DNA from: Mactromeris polynyma
Lineage: Eukaryota > Mollusca > Bivalvia > Venerida > Mactridae
Assembly: GCA_032209605.1 (NCBI GenBank)
Contig: JASFXZ010000001.1
Span: 12,914,256-12,978,255 of the forward strand
Length of the DNA stretch: 64,000 nt
Direction: 5' to 3'
The position numbers and the translations under genes are program-made. Under the pieces are notes generated by a model. That model was given only the letters and a program-made list of their open reading frames with translations. It was not told the DNA's origin and did not search any database. Numbering within the stretch: the first letter of the stretch is position 1; each line of letters starts with the position of its first letter. This document shows, piece after piece, positions 22,088 through 33,682 of this stretch.

Positions 22088-23339
22088 ATGTCTGCATCAA
22101 AAATTCACTTGGCTACCACAAATAATGAAGCTGCTGAATATGTTGATTCAATAATGGAATCTCAGCGTTTTTGCAAGATCCAAACACCTAAGCAGAGTGC
22201 ACGAAAGCGCCATAGATCAGTATCGGGGACATGCGATACTACTTCTAAGAAGGTTAGGAATGATGAATTTCCGGAAATTTCGATGATACCTGATCATCTT
22301 CCTACTGTTGATACTTGTGAATCTCCATCTGATTCCATAGATCTCACAGAGCAGCGGTCACGACTTGTTGTATCACAAGCAGATATTCATGTTAGTGCCA
22401 CACCCACCTTACAACAAATGTTTGATAAGTTATCATCGGATGTCAATATGATGTATATGGCAATGGAAGAACGTTTTGACAAGTTTGAGTCTGGATTTGA
22501 AAATCGTATTGCGAACAAATTATCTCAGATTCTAGATAAACGCATAAATTCTGAAATGAATAAGGTGAAGAAAGATGTTGATTCACGTATGGAAACCTTT
22601 AAGCTAGTCATGAAGGCAGAACTAGTTGCTAACCTTTCTGACATTCGTGAGGAACTCAAGTCTTTGAAATTATCCAGTAACAATTAACATTAGATCTCAA
22701 AATCATCCACAACCAGAACCAGATCGGTCATTGAATATTGTCATTCGCAATCTTCCTGAAAGTGCATCAGAGAACACTCAGAACAAGGTGAACGCATTTG
22801 TCAGGGATGGATTGAAACTAACTAATGTAACTGTAACTAAGGCAGAACGTAAGCGGCCATACAATGAGTCTAGGCCTGGCGTTGTGATCGCCACCCTGAA
22901 ATCTAAAACAGATAAACAGGCAATTATGAAGGCTAAACCACAGCTTAGACAAAGTAGACAGTTTTCTGATGTAGTCATACACCCGGATCAGCTACCAACA
23001 GAACGTTCAATGAACAGGTATTTCGCCACAATCCTCAGTGCACTGAAGTCGAACCCAAATGGTCTCTCTATGAGAGGTTCTCGTGTTGTACACCAAAAAG
23101 ACAATAACAACGGACGTGCCCAAACTGGAACTCCAAATAATTCAGGAGGCTCGAACAACCGTGGTACATATGAGCATGGATCTAGGGATACTCGTGATGG
23201 TGGCAATAGTTATAGCCAGTCATCCAGTTATGAAACTAGTTCACGCTCGGATGGCGGTTGGAATGACGTTTTTCGCCGTGGTGGTCGAGGTCGGTCTGGC
23301 AGGAGACACACTCGCTTCAACGGTCGCCAAAGCAGATAG
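22088..23339 (+). pseudogene. LINE ORF1 (coiled coil + RRM-like), one frameshift
   Basis: ATG at 22088 opens 199 codons ending at TAA 22685-22687; the second part, in another frame, is open to TAG at 23337-23339, so one indel near 22680 splits it. Part 1 has a basic stretch (SARKRHRS) and a likely coiled coil at residues 110-195 (MFDKLSSDVNMMYMAMEERF and on). Part 2 has INIRSQ then LNIVIRNLPES, an RNP2-like strand of an RRM, followed by an L1-type C-terminal region (KPQLRQSRQFSDVVIHPDQL) and a Gly/Arg/Ser-rich tail. ORF1 proteins bind the element's RNA and act as chaperones. The pair of ORFs, not the family name, is what I can support. Confidence 0.85.
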
Positions 23340-24860
23340 ATCGTAGCCGGGTTTTGGAACGTGCGCGGGTGGAAAACTGATATTAACTGTGATAATTTTA
23401 TTTTTAGGTCATCGTGTGTTTTATCTTGTGATTTAGACATTATAGGAGTAGCAGAAACTCACCTACTAGGCGATGAGGTTATTCATCTCGATGGTTATAC
23501 TTGGTTTGGGCATAACCGAACTCGCATTCATAAGAATGCCCGAACTGGTTCCGGTGGAGTAGGATTTTTTATCCGTAATTCTTTGCTTGTAGATTTTACT
23601 GTTTCTGTTGTTGATAATACATGTGAAGGTTTATTGCTGATCAAACTGGCTCACAAGATTAACAATGTGTCTTTGTTACCTATTGTTTGTTATTTACCTC
23701 CAGAAAACTCATCTCGAACTTTTGATGTTAATACTTTTTATGATACATTATTACAGATTATTTACCAGTATAAAGATGACGGTTTACTATATATGTGTGG
23801 TGATTTTAATAGTCGATGTGGCAATAATGATGATTTTATTAGAGGAGTTGATACGATCATTGACCGTGAAGTACTTGACTATTCTGCCAATAAGTATGGA
23901 GAAATATTTTTAGATTTTTTAGTGAATGTAAACATGTGTATGTTAAATGGTAGGAATAACAAAAAACATGATTTTACCTCAATATCAACGAAGGGTAGCT
24001 CAGTTGTAGATTATTGTTGTGTCATGTATGATAAATTGTCGAATTTTGCAAACTTTCAAGTTCATAAGGTTACAGATCTTATTAATATGTCGAATATCTT
24101 AGACAGTGTAACACCATCTCCCATGCCTGATCACTCTCTGTTGATGTGGAATATATGTTTTGATTCAAATGTTGATGTTTTATCGTTCTCCAATAGGTCA
24201 ATGGGAATAGTTATACAAAGTTTGATGTTAAAAATATTAGTAATGTTTTTATGTTAGATCAAGAAACTATATTGAGTGTAAATAGTACAATTTCCAAGCT
24301 TGAGTGTGGTTACCGTACTCAGTCTGATATTGATTCTGAATATGATGATTGGTGTTCAATTGTTCAATTGTTAACGGAATATGTATAATAATTTGTCTTT
24401 TAAACAAATTAGACGTGGAGTACACAATAAAAGACGTCGACCAGGGAAGTCTTGGTGGTCAGATAAATTCACAGATATGTGGAATAATGTGTGTACAACA
24501 GAAAAATCGTGGTTGACATGTAAGGATAGGAATGCTCGAATTCATTTGAAGTCAGTTTATGTCCAGACACGTAAGAATTTTGGACGTGAGATACAACGTG
24601 CCAAACGTTTTTATTGGTATTCTTTACAAACTCAACTTTTGGAAGAGTGTAACGTTGATAGTTCAAAATTTTGGAAGTCTATTGGCAATATTGGGGTGAA
24701 TTGTTCAGCCAAAAGTCAAATCCCAATGGAGGTAGTATTAGACAGTGGGAATGTGTTTCTTATGAAGTCAGTGATGTTTTAAACAAATGGAGGAATGATT
24801 TTAGCTCATTGTTTCAATCGGTCAATCATTCTAATTTTGATGATATTGGTAATGATGATA
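23340..24860 (+). pseudogene. LINE ORF2 endonuclease and linker, frameshifted
   Basis: Directly after the ORF1 stop, in the same frame, comes an APE-type endonuclease: GFWNVRGWKTD (conserved Asn), DIIGVAETHLLGDE (catalytic Glu), GSGGVGFFIRN, LLYMCGDFNSRCG (Asp-x-Asn), SSVVDYCCV and SPMPDHSLLMW (catalytic Asp-His). The frame breaks near 24200; a second frame (RRRPGKSWWSDKFTDMWNN, FGREIQRAKRFYWYSLQTQL) covers the linker to 24782, then a third to 24864. No ATG lies between the ORF1 stop and the endonuclease. Target nicking at AT-rich DNA is the known role of this domain. Confidence 0.85.
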
Positions 24861-25233
24861 TTTAACACAAAGTGACGTAACCTTTAATGATCATATATCT
24901 GTTTTAGAGGTACGAACTTGTATTGATAAGGCAAATACAGGTAAGGCGTGTGGTATAGATAGCATACCAGTAGAGCTTTTGAATAATGATATGTCTATTT
25001 CATTTTTACATATATTGTTTAACATTTGTTTTGATAAAGGTATCATGCCGTCTTTATGGAGTAAGAGTATCATTAATCCTATTCCGAAATCGTCTACTTT
25101 AGACAAGAGGGATCCTTTATCTTATAGAGGTATTGCTCTAGCACCGTCAATGTATAAATTGTATTGTTCCATTTTAAATTGCCGCCTTAGTAAATGGTCT
25201 GATACTAATGACAAAAATAAAATAAAAAAATAA
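24861..25233 (+). pseudogene. LINE ORF2 reverse transcriptase, amino-terminal part
   Basis: RT domains 0-2: VRTCIDKANTGKACGIDSIP, FNICFDKGIMPSLWSKSIIN, IPKSSTLDKRDPLSYRGIAL and APSMYKLYCSILNCRLSKW. The polymerase catalytic part (A and C motifs) is absent because the element ends at an A-rich string near 25215. Confidence 0.85.
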
Positions 25234-26100
25234 AAATCGGTGGATTTTCTGCATCGGAATGTGACTTTGAAAATGAGCACATTTTACGACAAATTATTTT
25301 AGGTTCGAAAAACACGGCGGTGGGTATTAAAATTCGTATTAATCAATTTATGTGCATAAAGTTGGTACCAAATGAAAGGTAATGTACCCAGCTTTCTAAC
25401 AATGTAAAATATTGAAGTGTGCGAGTTTTCCGAAAATAATTTTTTAGTATGACTTTGACTTTTTTGTATGACATAATACTGTGTAGGCATATGTGCATAA
25501 ATAATGTGTTATGTGTGAAATGCATCAATAGTAATTGTTAACATGTACACATATCTAACAAGGACAACAACGTGATATGTTTAATTGTGCGTTTATTTAC
25601 CTTATCTTAATTTTACATTTAGCATTAAAACATATTCAGCATTTATTTGAGTGTCATTCATACACACACATATTAAGACATAGCGGTAGATAAATAAATA
25701 CACATATATCACATGTTAAACAGTTTGTCAATCAACTTTGTCTTGGCTGGCGCTAGGTTGAAAGAGTTGGTAGTCAGATTTGATAAACAATTAAATTGTA
25801 TGGGAATAAATCTTTGCGAAATGTATTGGTTTGAATGGAGTTTAATGGATTCTTGGCTAGCGCTATCCTAGATTTTAACGTAATACATAAAGCATATTAT
25901 CATTGTTCGGCAGTGCACAGTCAACTTCTCTACCAATGACAAAGTCTACAAAGCCAAGACTCCGTTTTAAATTAGACTAAATTCCTCTACAACTCATGTG
26001 ATACCACTCAATTCTGCTCGATTTGTTTTCACACATCTTACAACATTGTTAATGACATCCGGTAATTTACATGTACAGACGTATTTTATTGTTTGAGACT
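25234..26100. other. No gene seen
   Basis: AT-rich sequence between two LINEs in opposite orientation. It may contain the 3' UTR of the minus-strand LINE, but no tail is evident. Confidence 0.5.
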
Positions 26101-27790
26101 TATCTTCTTTACAAGTCATTTTCGATTAACAGTTTAATAATGATCGAATAAACTGCAGTAAGCTTTGTAAACAAGGACTGAAGTACAACATCTATTTTCA
26201 AACGATATCCAATTTAATTTATTGAGTAATTTTGAGTCATCAAGGTTGGCCAACTCCTTTTGTATTATTCTAGCTACTCGCGCTTGTAATTTACCTAGAG
26301 ATTTATAACATTTTCTTCCAGTACCCCAAACGGTACAACAGTAGTCCATTGTAGAAAGAATATATGCATTATAAAATAATGTTTTGTCAAATGATAAAAA
26401 CGGCGTAATTTTTTGAAGTGCAATTTTTGAATTGAAATGAGAACATATGTTTGCAAGATGGGTATTCCATGATAAGGTGTTATCAATGTAAATACCAACG
26501 GTACATTTTGTACATTTACATTTTGCAATTTAGTTTTATTTATATACAGCGTTAGTTCAATATCAAAGTTTTTGAGACGGTTATTCGACGATAGAATCAT
26601 ACATGTAGATTTATTAGGATGTAAAGACATGTTATTTATTTGGCACCAAGAAATGATTGCATTTATATTCGTTTGAAGAGTGGTCTGTACAGTTTTGATA
26701 TCAGTGCCGGGTGTATACAGGGTGGAATCGTCAGCAGCGGTTGGTATTTCATATGCAATATCATTTATATAAAGCAGAAATAATAGAGGGCCGATGATTG
26801 AGCCTTTGGGAACTCCAGACATCATCTCCATTGTTTCAGATGTTATATTTGCATACTTGGTAGTCTGTGTTCTATTTGATAAGTAAGACTGAAATAGAGT
26901 AACGGTGCGTGGCGAGAAGTTATACAGTTTTAGTTTATACAAGAGAATGTTATGGTCAACAACGTCAAATGCCTTTCTCAAATCCAAAAATACTGACCAG
27001 AAATATTTTCCTGAATCGATATCCTTTAACCACGTATCTATCAAGTAAATGAGTGCTGTGTGACAAGAATGATTTTGACGAAATCCTGACTGAGTATTGT
27101 GAAGAATATTTGTTAGTTTGTTAAAAAGATTAAAGTTGAGTCGCAATGTGTCTTTCAAATATTTTTGAAATGGTTGGCAAAATAGATATAGGACGGTAAT
27201 TATTAGGATCCTCTCTATCTCCATTTTTGAATATGGGGAGAACATAAGCTTTTTTTAAAGCATCCAGAAAAATCCATGTGTCGATACTTTTGTTAATAAT
27301 AATTCATGAATTGCCGGTGTAGGTGTAATACAATCACTACAATGTTTAAGTATTCTTGGGCCAATGCCGTCTATACCTGTTGATTTATTAGGGTTTAATG
27401 TATCAATAATCTTCTTTACTTCGTACGCAGATATATATTCAATATCAAAGAAAGACTGTTAAGTTTATTTTCACGTGTTTGTTTTAGTTTAGAAAAGTTT
27501 TCAAGAACAAGAGCTGATTTTTTAATCAATGTGGAGACATTAATGAAATGTTCATTTAAGGTATTTAATATAGAAGAATGTCCTTCTACAGTCCCATTAC
27601 ACACCAAGAGTTTAGACGGGATCAAAATAGTATTGTCAGAACAACCGTTTGCAGATATGGCTTGTATATTCTTCCATAAACAACAAGTAGATTTTTTTTA
27701 TAGCATCATTATAGAAATTATTTTACTTTTCCTGATCAAAGATGCTACTCTATTTCTCTGTGTTTTGAATTCATCAAATTATTTGGAGAG
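26100..27790 (-). mobile_element. CR1/L2-like LINE, 5'-truncated
   Basis: Minus-strand non-LTR element. Reading from 27790: linker (KTQRNRVASLIRKSK), SILNTLNEHFINV, KSTGIDGIGP, IFKNGDREDPNNYRPISIL, GFRQNHSCHTALIYLIDTW, VFLDLRKAFDVVDHNILLYK (catalytic Asp), SGVPKGSIIGPLLFLLYIND, AADDSTLYTPGTD (the YADD block, Tyr replaced by Ala) and a C-terminal GKLQARVARIIQKE. The pieces lie in several frames, so at least four frameshifts have accumulated. The endonuclease is absent. The left boundary abuts the word-repeat region at 27780. Confidence 0.88.
26295..27245 (-). pseudogene. CR1/L2-like RT core
   Basis: The longest open piece of the minus-strand LINE, with the RT palm: catalytic Asp in LRKAFDVVDH, the GVPKGSIIGP loop, and ADDSTLY, followed by INAIISWCQINNMSLHPNKS and MILSSNNRLK. 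Frameshifts at about 27200 and 26500. The C-terminal end continues in another frame at 26134-26349 (CTVWGTGRKCYKSLGKLQ). Confidence 0.88.
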
Positions 27791-28270
27791 CTCTCTAATT
27801 TAATTGAAGAGAGTTCCAATTGAATTAATGAATTAGAGCTTTCTCCACATCATTTGGTGAGCTCTACAATTCAACTGAAGAGCTCTTCAATTGAATTAGA
27901 GACCTCTCCAATTCAATTGCAGATACATTTTGTATCTCCAAATCAATGTTCTATTGTGTTCAAAATTTAGCCGAATTAATGCTCTCAACAATAGAATTAG
28001 AACCATCTTCAAATCAAGTACGGATTTGTTAGAATTGGAGTTACACGTATCTACAAATCATTCGATGCTCTCTTTAATTGAATTAGAGCTCTTCTTTCTC
28101 TCCAATTGATTTGACTAACTCTATAATAAAATTGAAGAGTGCAACAAATGAATTATTGCTAGCAATAATTGTATATTGATACATGTAGCAACAAATAATT
28201 AGAGACCTCTTCAAATCAATTGAAGAGCTCCTCAATTCATCTTCAATTCATTTGAAGCGCTCTTAAAATA
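27780..28270. repeat. Region of dispersed palindromic words (GAGCTC / CAATTGAA)
   Basis: About 490 bp in which AGAGCTCT, TTCAATTGAATT, CCAATTCAATTG and AATTAGAGA recur in both orientations without a fixed period (for example around 27787, 27865, 27882, 28085 and 28225). Neighbouring words often form small perfect hairpins. This is not an ordinary tandem repeat or a two-armed inverted repeat. It lies between the truncated 5' end of one LINE and the pol 3' end of an LTR element. Origin unknown. Confidence 0.6.
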
Positions 28271-28680
28271 TTTAAGTTTTTTTGTAGATTTGGCGTTCCA
28301 TATTTCAGCTATCCTATATGTGATTTCGTGTCTTGAACCTAATTTTCATGACCAATCATGAATGTCGTGTAGTGTATTATTTAACGCAACCCAGAAATGT
28401 GCCAAGGACAACAGAAACTGACATTGACCTCCAAGTTTGTCTGTACATACACGTTCCTGACATTTAAAGGCAATTTTGCTGTTCACATTTATTCACAGTT
28501 TGCGCTTACATATAAGCCGACATTACGGCTGTATATTTTGTATATTCAATCACTGTGGCTGAAACTATAGTCTGAATTTGTGAGTAGAATAAACACAGAT
28601 GAATGATATATATCCACAATTTTCTGTGTGATTTCAACTGCTCAACTTTTAAATGTTGTACAATAGCATTTCACTGTCTA
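28271..28680. other. No gene seen; expected 3' LTR not found
   Basis: This is where the 3' long terminal repeat of the minus-strand Ty3/gypsy element should lie, but the sequence does not match the putative 5' LTR at 32779-32916, so that end is lost or replaced. Confidence 0.5.
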
Positions 28681-28689
28681 TTTTAAAGC

Positions 28690-29682
28690 ACATATGAACT
28701 TTATATCCTTGTATAAATGTAGATTGTATTATTTTTGGTTTAACTTGCCGTCCAAATCGTGTAATATATGGAGATTGATTTGGTTGCTTTGAAGTATTTG
28801 CTGATACAGGTGGTTTTATTGGACTGCTGGGTTAATCATTTTTATCATAATCGCTAGCACAGGCAGACTGCTGATTAGATGTATGTGGGGTCGTATAGGG
28901 ACATTGTATGACTCATGAAATGTACTTTGCGGCGAGGATGGAATTTCCAGGAACGTATCTGAAGGGTGAGGCGATTGTGTTCACGGGGAATTTTCCTAAG
29001 TTTTTAGCAAATGACACATATTCCTAACATATTTTCCTCCATCAGGGGTTTCAACAGTGTACGATCGATCACAGTGTTGCTTAATGACTTCAGCAGGTTT
29101 TCATGTTCCTTGCTGGATTCTGACCTTCTCACCTAATTTAAGGGGGTTTAAAGGCTTATACTTCTTGTCGTAATATTCTTTCTGTTTCCCTTTTTGTTTA
29201 AATAAACGCGATCGTATTTTATGGTAGTCCATAGGTTTGCGAATTTATTTGTCTGTGATCATGGGTAAGAATGTTCTGATTTTTCTTCCCATCAACATTT
29301 CACAGGGACTCAAGCCAATGCCTGGTGGGGTAGCACGTAGCTCTAACAATGCAATAGATAAATCTGTCCCATCTTGCTGACATTTCTTTAATAAGGTCTT
29401 CGCAGTCTTAACACATGACTCACGTAGACCATTTGATTGGGGGTAATACGCTGATGATGTGACATGCTGAATGTCCCACTTAGTTACGAAGTCTTGGAAC
29501 TGTTGAGATGTGTAATAACTAGCACCATCATATATCAGTTTCTCAGGGACACCATGCCTTGAAAACCAAGCTTTCATTATCTTGATAATAGTAAAACTAT
29601 TTGTGTTATTGAGTTTTCTATTTCTATATTACTCATGTAGTCACAAACTATCAAATAATCTTGATTGTCTAGAGTGCAAACA
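28690..29682 (-). pseudogene. Integrase catalytic core and C-terminal tail
   Basis: The integrase core is best seen at 29577-29245: IMKAWFSRHGVPEKLIYDGA, then YYTSQQFQDF, HVTSSAYYPQSNGLRE (catalytic Glu) and ATPPGIGLSPCEMLMGRKIR. The second catalytic Asp is in YDGA; the first lies in a broken frame near 29680 (DVCTLDNQDYLIV). Below 29245 the frame is broken by stops, and remnants of the tail (KPPVSANT, YITRFGRQVKPK) are recognisable to about 28700. Confidence 0.85.
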
Positions 29683-30303
29683 TCAGTACCAATAACCTGC
29701 CAGGGGTATTGTGGAACTTCGTGGGGAATTAATGGCCCGTTGGTGTTCATCACACGTTGAACACTGCGCTACTTCATCGATAACATATTTTGTGATGTTT
29801 GGCCAAAACATGGTATCTCGGGCACGACGCAGACTACGCTCCTGTCCCGAATGACCACTATGGATAATGCTTAGCATCACAGGTCTCAGTGACTTTGGGA
29901 TGATAATCCTATGACCTTTGTAGATAATATTGTCTGCAATACTAAGTTCTTCCCTATAATTCCAACACCCGAGAAGATGTGGGTGGCAAGACTTGCGTTT
30001 GATAGGCCAACCCTCAATAATGACCTGTTTCAGACGAATAAGTTCTGGGTCTTGCTCTGTCTGTGATCTGATTTCACACAGTTTCAGGTCAGTGTATGGT
30101 AAATTTCTAGTGACAAAGTGTACATGCAGAATTGTCGCTTTAGATACTTTAGGATAGGTATCGGGAAGGAATTTTCTGGACATCGTATTTGTCACAGGTA
30201 TTTGAGTGCCAGCTCGGTGCTGCAACTCAAAATCATAACCGTGCAGGGCTAGTAACAATCTCTGAAGTCTCGCAGGGGCACTATGACGCGATTTCTTGAC
30301 CAC
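29683..30303 (-). pseudogene. RNase H tail and integrase HHCC finger
   Basis: Open for 206 codons. It starts with the end of RNase H and connection (SRHSAPARLQRLLLALHGYD, FELQHRAGTQIPVTNTMSR), with the H-x-x-G-x-x-x-P-x-x-N/D string typical of the region before integrase. It ends with the zinc-binding domain: SGHSGQERSLRRARDTMFWP, then CSTCDEHQRA (His-His-Cys-Cys). Confidence 0.88.
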
Positions 30304-30343
30304 ACTTATTAAAGGGAGGTAATCAAATTCTACCAGTACATGT

Positions 30344-31031
30344 CTACCAGAACTTTGTCATACCAAACACTATGGCTAACAGTTCTTTTTCAATCATAGC
30401 CCATTTTCTTTGGGAGCTAGATAATGACTTGCTAGCATATGCAATGGGTTTACCCTCTTGCATGAATGTAGCTGCACAGCCAAGCTGTGAGCTGTCACAC
30501 TGGAGGACCAGGGATTTATTTGGATCAAAGTAGGACACGATAGGACCTGGGCACTTAGTCAAAATGACTTTCACCTTTTGAAACGTCAATTTCTGTGGAT
30601 TATCCCAGAGGAAAATTACGTCTTTTTTCAATATCTCTAAGAGGGGCTGCACAATGTCAGACAGATTGGGAGCATACCTTGACAGGTAGGTGATCATACC
30701 TAGCACTGTCTTTAATTCTGATTTGTCCGTAGGGGGGGGGGTGCATTTCCTGTATTGCCCTAACCTTTTCTTGATCAGGTTTCAAACCCTCTGGTGAAAG
30801 CATGTGACCAAAGTATTTTACCTTAGGTACTCCTACCATCAGTATGTCCTCGATTAACCTGATGCCCTTTTCTCGGCATCTTTCAAGACATTTTTTGAGA
30901 TTTCTGTCGTGCTCCTCTACGGTAGATAAAAACACGAGCCGATCATCAACTATTACAGCACAACATGTAAGGCCGTCTAAACATTCATCCATCTTTTGTC
31001 TGAAAAGATCTTGACTGCATTTCAGACCCAT
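30344..31031 (-). pseudogene. Reverse transcriptase palm and RNase H
   Basis: Two overlapping frames (31031-30657 and 30706-30344) joined by a frameshift close to a run of ten G/C bases at about 30731. The first has GLKCSQDLFRQKMDE, CCAVIVDDRLVF (the x-x-DD catalytic box, with Val-Asp-Asp), STVEEHDRNLKKCLERCREK and YFGHMLSPEGLKPD. The second has MITYLSRYAPNLSDIVQPL and the RNase H start LVLQCDSSQLGCAATFMQEG, then YASKSLSSSQRKWAMIEKEL. Confidence 0.88.
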
Positions 31032-31206
31032 TGGGCATCTCAGGTATCTATAGCGACCTTGGGATGTGTTAAATGTAGTAAAGTGTGACGATTTTTCATC
31101 TAAAACCAGTGACCAGTAACCTGACCTGCATTCTTTGTGAAAATGTTAGCTGACCTTAACTGGGGTAATATATCATCCCGTGTTTTGGTTGGGTAGTAAG
31201 GTCTCT

Positions 31207-31800
31207 TTATGGCTTTGTACATTTCTTGGGGTCAATAACAATATGAACTTTGTCTGAATGGGCCTTATTAACCACAACCATACTATTTACCCATTCTGAA
31301 GGTGCGCTGACCTTAGCAATAATACCAGCCTTTTCCATATTATTGAGTTCTAGTTTTACTTTGCTCTGGAGGGCTACAGGGATTCGTCTAGGCGGATGTA
31401 CCAGAGGGGTATACCTGGGATCTATCTCAATTGAACAGGTACCATGTAAACGACCAATACCTTTGAACACCTCTTGGTAATCAGATAAGACTGACTCTTT
31501 GGTCATGCAAGCTATGGAATCGACAGACATACCAATCTTAATCAAATTGAAATCAATGCAAGTTTTCAATCCTAGGATTGAGGGTGTGTTAGTCTGTGTA
31601 ACATAGAATTCAAGATTTTGAACACAGGACTTGTAACGACATGATATGGTGGTCATGCCAAGAACATAAATTTCAGAACCTGTGTAAGCGGTAAGCTTCA
31701 CCTTAGGCTTCTTTAGAGGGGCTTTGATAATCAGTCTCAGATATGATGTTACAGCAGGCGCCTGTGTCTAGCTTAAACTTGACGACATGAGAATGGGGGC
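31207..31800 (-). pseudogene. Aspartic protease and RT amino-terminal part
   Basis: At about 31757-31795, in a separate frame, is KFKLDTGACCNII, the protease Asp-Thr-Gly active site. The open frame 31701-31207 continues with the protease body (GSEIYVLGMTTISCRYKSCV, SILGLKTCIDFNLI) and RT fingers (PRRIPVALQSKVKLELNNME, EWVNSMVVVNKAHSDKVHIV). The frame ends just after the domain-1 DPK string, and the next part (about 31200-31040) is broken. Confidence 0.85.
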
Positions 31801-31849
31801 CCACCAGTAAATCAACAAATACCTGATTTTGGCAGATTCTATCCCACCA

Positions 31850-32676
31850 ATGCAAACATTATCACTGTCAGAGTCCTCTCCGATTTCACACACACCTTTT
31901 GTCCCTTTTTCCTCTGCACACCACTGCGAATTGTTCCATTTCTAACAGTAGTTGCATTGCTTTCCCTTTGCTGGGCACTTTTCTTTGCACTGCTGTTGAC
32001 CACAGTGTCCACATCCTGACGACCTCACGTCCCATGGTCGTGATGCTGGGACGACTTGGCGCTGGCCGTAGAACCTTGTTGTCTACGACTTCGGTCTACC
32101 TTCTGCGCGGCATTATGTCCTCTCGAGGAGACTGCATCAATTCCATTGCTCATTGACCTCAACTGGGTCTGCGCATACTCATGGGACTGAGCAATTTCAA
32201 CTGCTTTACCCAGAGTCAGTTTTTCGCCTTCGTTTAATAATTTTTCTCGAATTTTATATGACGATATTCCAAATACAATTCGATCACGAATCATTTCTTC
32301 TTCATTTTGATACTTGCAGTCTTTTGCTGCATTACGCAGTACTGTTAAGAATTCTTCTAGGGATAAAGATCCTTGAGTAACATTATTAAATTGAAACCTT
32401 TTGAAGACACTGTTACATTTTGGTTTAACATATTTCTCATAATTTTCATAGAGATTATTCAAAACCTTTGAATTTTCTGCTGATAAATTCCATGATTTAT
32501 ATATGTCACGCCCTTTTTGTCCAACCTAACAAGTAAGTACTCTTAATTGATTCATCCTTTTCTTTCAATGGCCCATCAAATAGCAAGGTTGCATGTTCCT
32601 TGAAATTCTTCCACGATAGTGGCAAATTGTCTGAAGACCAGTCCATAACTGGTGTAGGAATGCCTGATAATTCCAT
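31850..32676 (-). pseudogene. Gag (capsid and zinc knuckle), frameshifted
   Basis: ATG at 32676 gives MELSGIPTPVMDWSSDNLP and SWKNFKEHATLLFDG, then a frameshift near 32520. The main open frame 32462-32025 carries the capsid C-terminal part: FKRFQFNNVTQGSLSLEEFL, RNAAKDCKYQNEEEMIRDRI and VFGISSYKIREKLLNEGEKL. After another shift near 32030 comes a Cys-rich stretch (CGHCGQQQCKEKCPAKGKQC) corresponding to the nucleic-acid-binding knuckle. Stops interrupt it. Confidence 0.85.
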
Positions 32677-32765
32677 GTTGAATGTTAATCAATTCACCAA
32701 TTAAAGTCAATTAAATGAATAATCCGTTGAATATAGTACAATAAATTAATTAAATCCAAATTTAT

Positions 32766-32778
32766 ACTTCTGACACCA
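32766..32778 (-). promoter_or_regulatory. Primer binding site, tRNA-Leu type
   Basis: On the minus strand TGGTGTCAGAAGT begins right after the putative LTR end (CATAACA). It is complementary to the 3' end of a leucine tRNA (ACTTCTGACACCA). This is the expected site where minus-strand DNA synthesis starts. Confidence 0.8.
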
Positions 32779-32916
32779 TGTTATGGTATTTAAATGCACC
32801 AGTATAAATAATAATAAATAACCAGGATTCGCACTATAGTATATTTTAACATAGTCCAGCCACGGACGTCACATCTCTATACTGTCGCTGTACAACGTCC
32901 TGCTAAACCATTCACA
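32779..32916 (-). repeat. Putative 5' LTR
   Basis: Between the primer site and TGTGAATGG (minus strand), 138 bp that begin TGTGAATGG and end CATAACA, giving the usual TG...CA ends. It has a TATTTATA-like A/T string near 32808. Without a second copy the outer boundary is a guess. Confidence 0.4.
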
Positions 32917-33682
32917 AAAGTAAATAGAAGTTGGACACCGTCGGTCTTTCCACTGCATTTACTCTTATTTTCGTGAACATATAAATGCTTTGCATGGAAC
33001 AAAAAACTGTACGACAGAAAATTGTAGCTTTTCGTTGATTTATTTGTCTTTTCGTCACAAGATTTTCATGGATACGACTTGTTTTGTAAAAAAAATAATG
33101 AATTTTAGCACATGTTAAAAAAGAAGATGGGAGGTTTGCTACGGAGGCGGTGCGCACTTAGTTATTACCCTACCTACGCTCCACACAGCGCTTTGATTCC
33201 ACTACCGTTACATTCATGAAGGTAATATGAAGGTATCGGAATAAGCTCCCGATGCTAAAAGGAGAGTATTCCCTACCAAGATCACTGTCGATATTGCTAT
33301 TATTTGCTCCTCCTTGAGCCAATACTGAAAGTAATATCTATCACGAATCCGTTCAAAAGTTGTTTCAACGTTGCTACTTTGACGGGCAAAATTGGCAGGA
33401 GCGCGATGTCAATATCCAGTTTTTTAGGTAGATAGTTTACCAGCGCACCGTGGGCGGAGTTACGTTTGATTGACAGATACCTTAGCGACAATTTCTGCAG
33501 TCAAAAACATCTGACCCCTGTCTTCTTGTCAAAGTGATTGTGAGGCACTCAGATGCGCTAGAAATTCGATTTTTGTTTACTTCTACTCGTGAAAGATTGC
33601 CACATTTTCCCCGAACTCTCAAAAGTCTGTTCGGTCGATAATAAAGACGCCAGAATAGTGCGGTTAAAATCATGCGGCAAAA
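32917..33682. other. No gene seen
   Basis: Moderate GC. Several short minus-strand frames (33300-33809) overlap one another with no domain; the last continues into the dispersed repeat. Confidence 0.45.

Larger units (their letters stand above)
22000..25233 (+). mobile_element. Two-ORF LINE, 3'-truncated
   Basis: A non-LTR retrotransposon with ORF1 (22088-23339, one frameshift), ORF2 endonuclease (from 23340) and the start of RT (to 25233). The 5' end is probably near 21990-22010. It stops within RT, at an A-rich string (about 25215-25235), so everything after RT domain 2 is missing. Three or more frameshifts and stops make it inactive. Confidence 0.85.
28690..32916 (-). mobile_element. Ty3/gypsy LTR retrotransposon (Mag/Steamer-like), decayed
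   Basis: Minus-strand order from right to left: LTR, primer site, gag, zinc knuckle, protease, RT, RNase H, integrase. This is the Ty3/gypsy order (RT-RH before IN). The CA-like gag sequence and tRNA-Leu primer site agree with what I know of the Mag lineage, which includes the bivalve element Steamer. Many frameshifts and stops break gag and pol, and no 3' LTR is found, so it is not competent. The pol tail (ITRFGRQVKP) ends near 28700. Confidence 0.88.
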
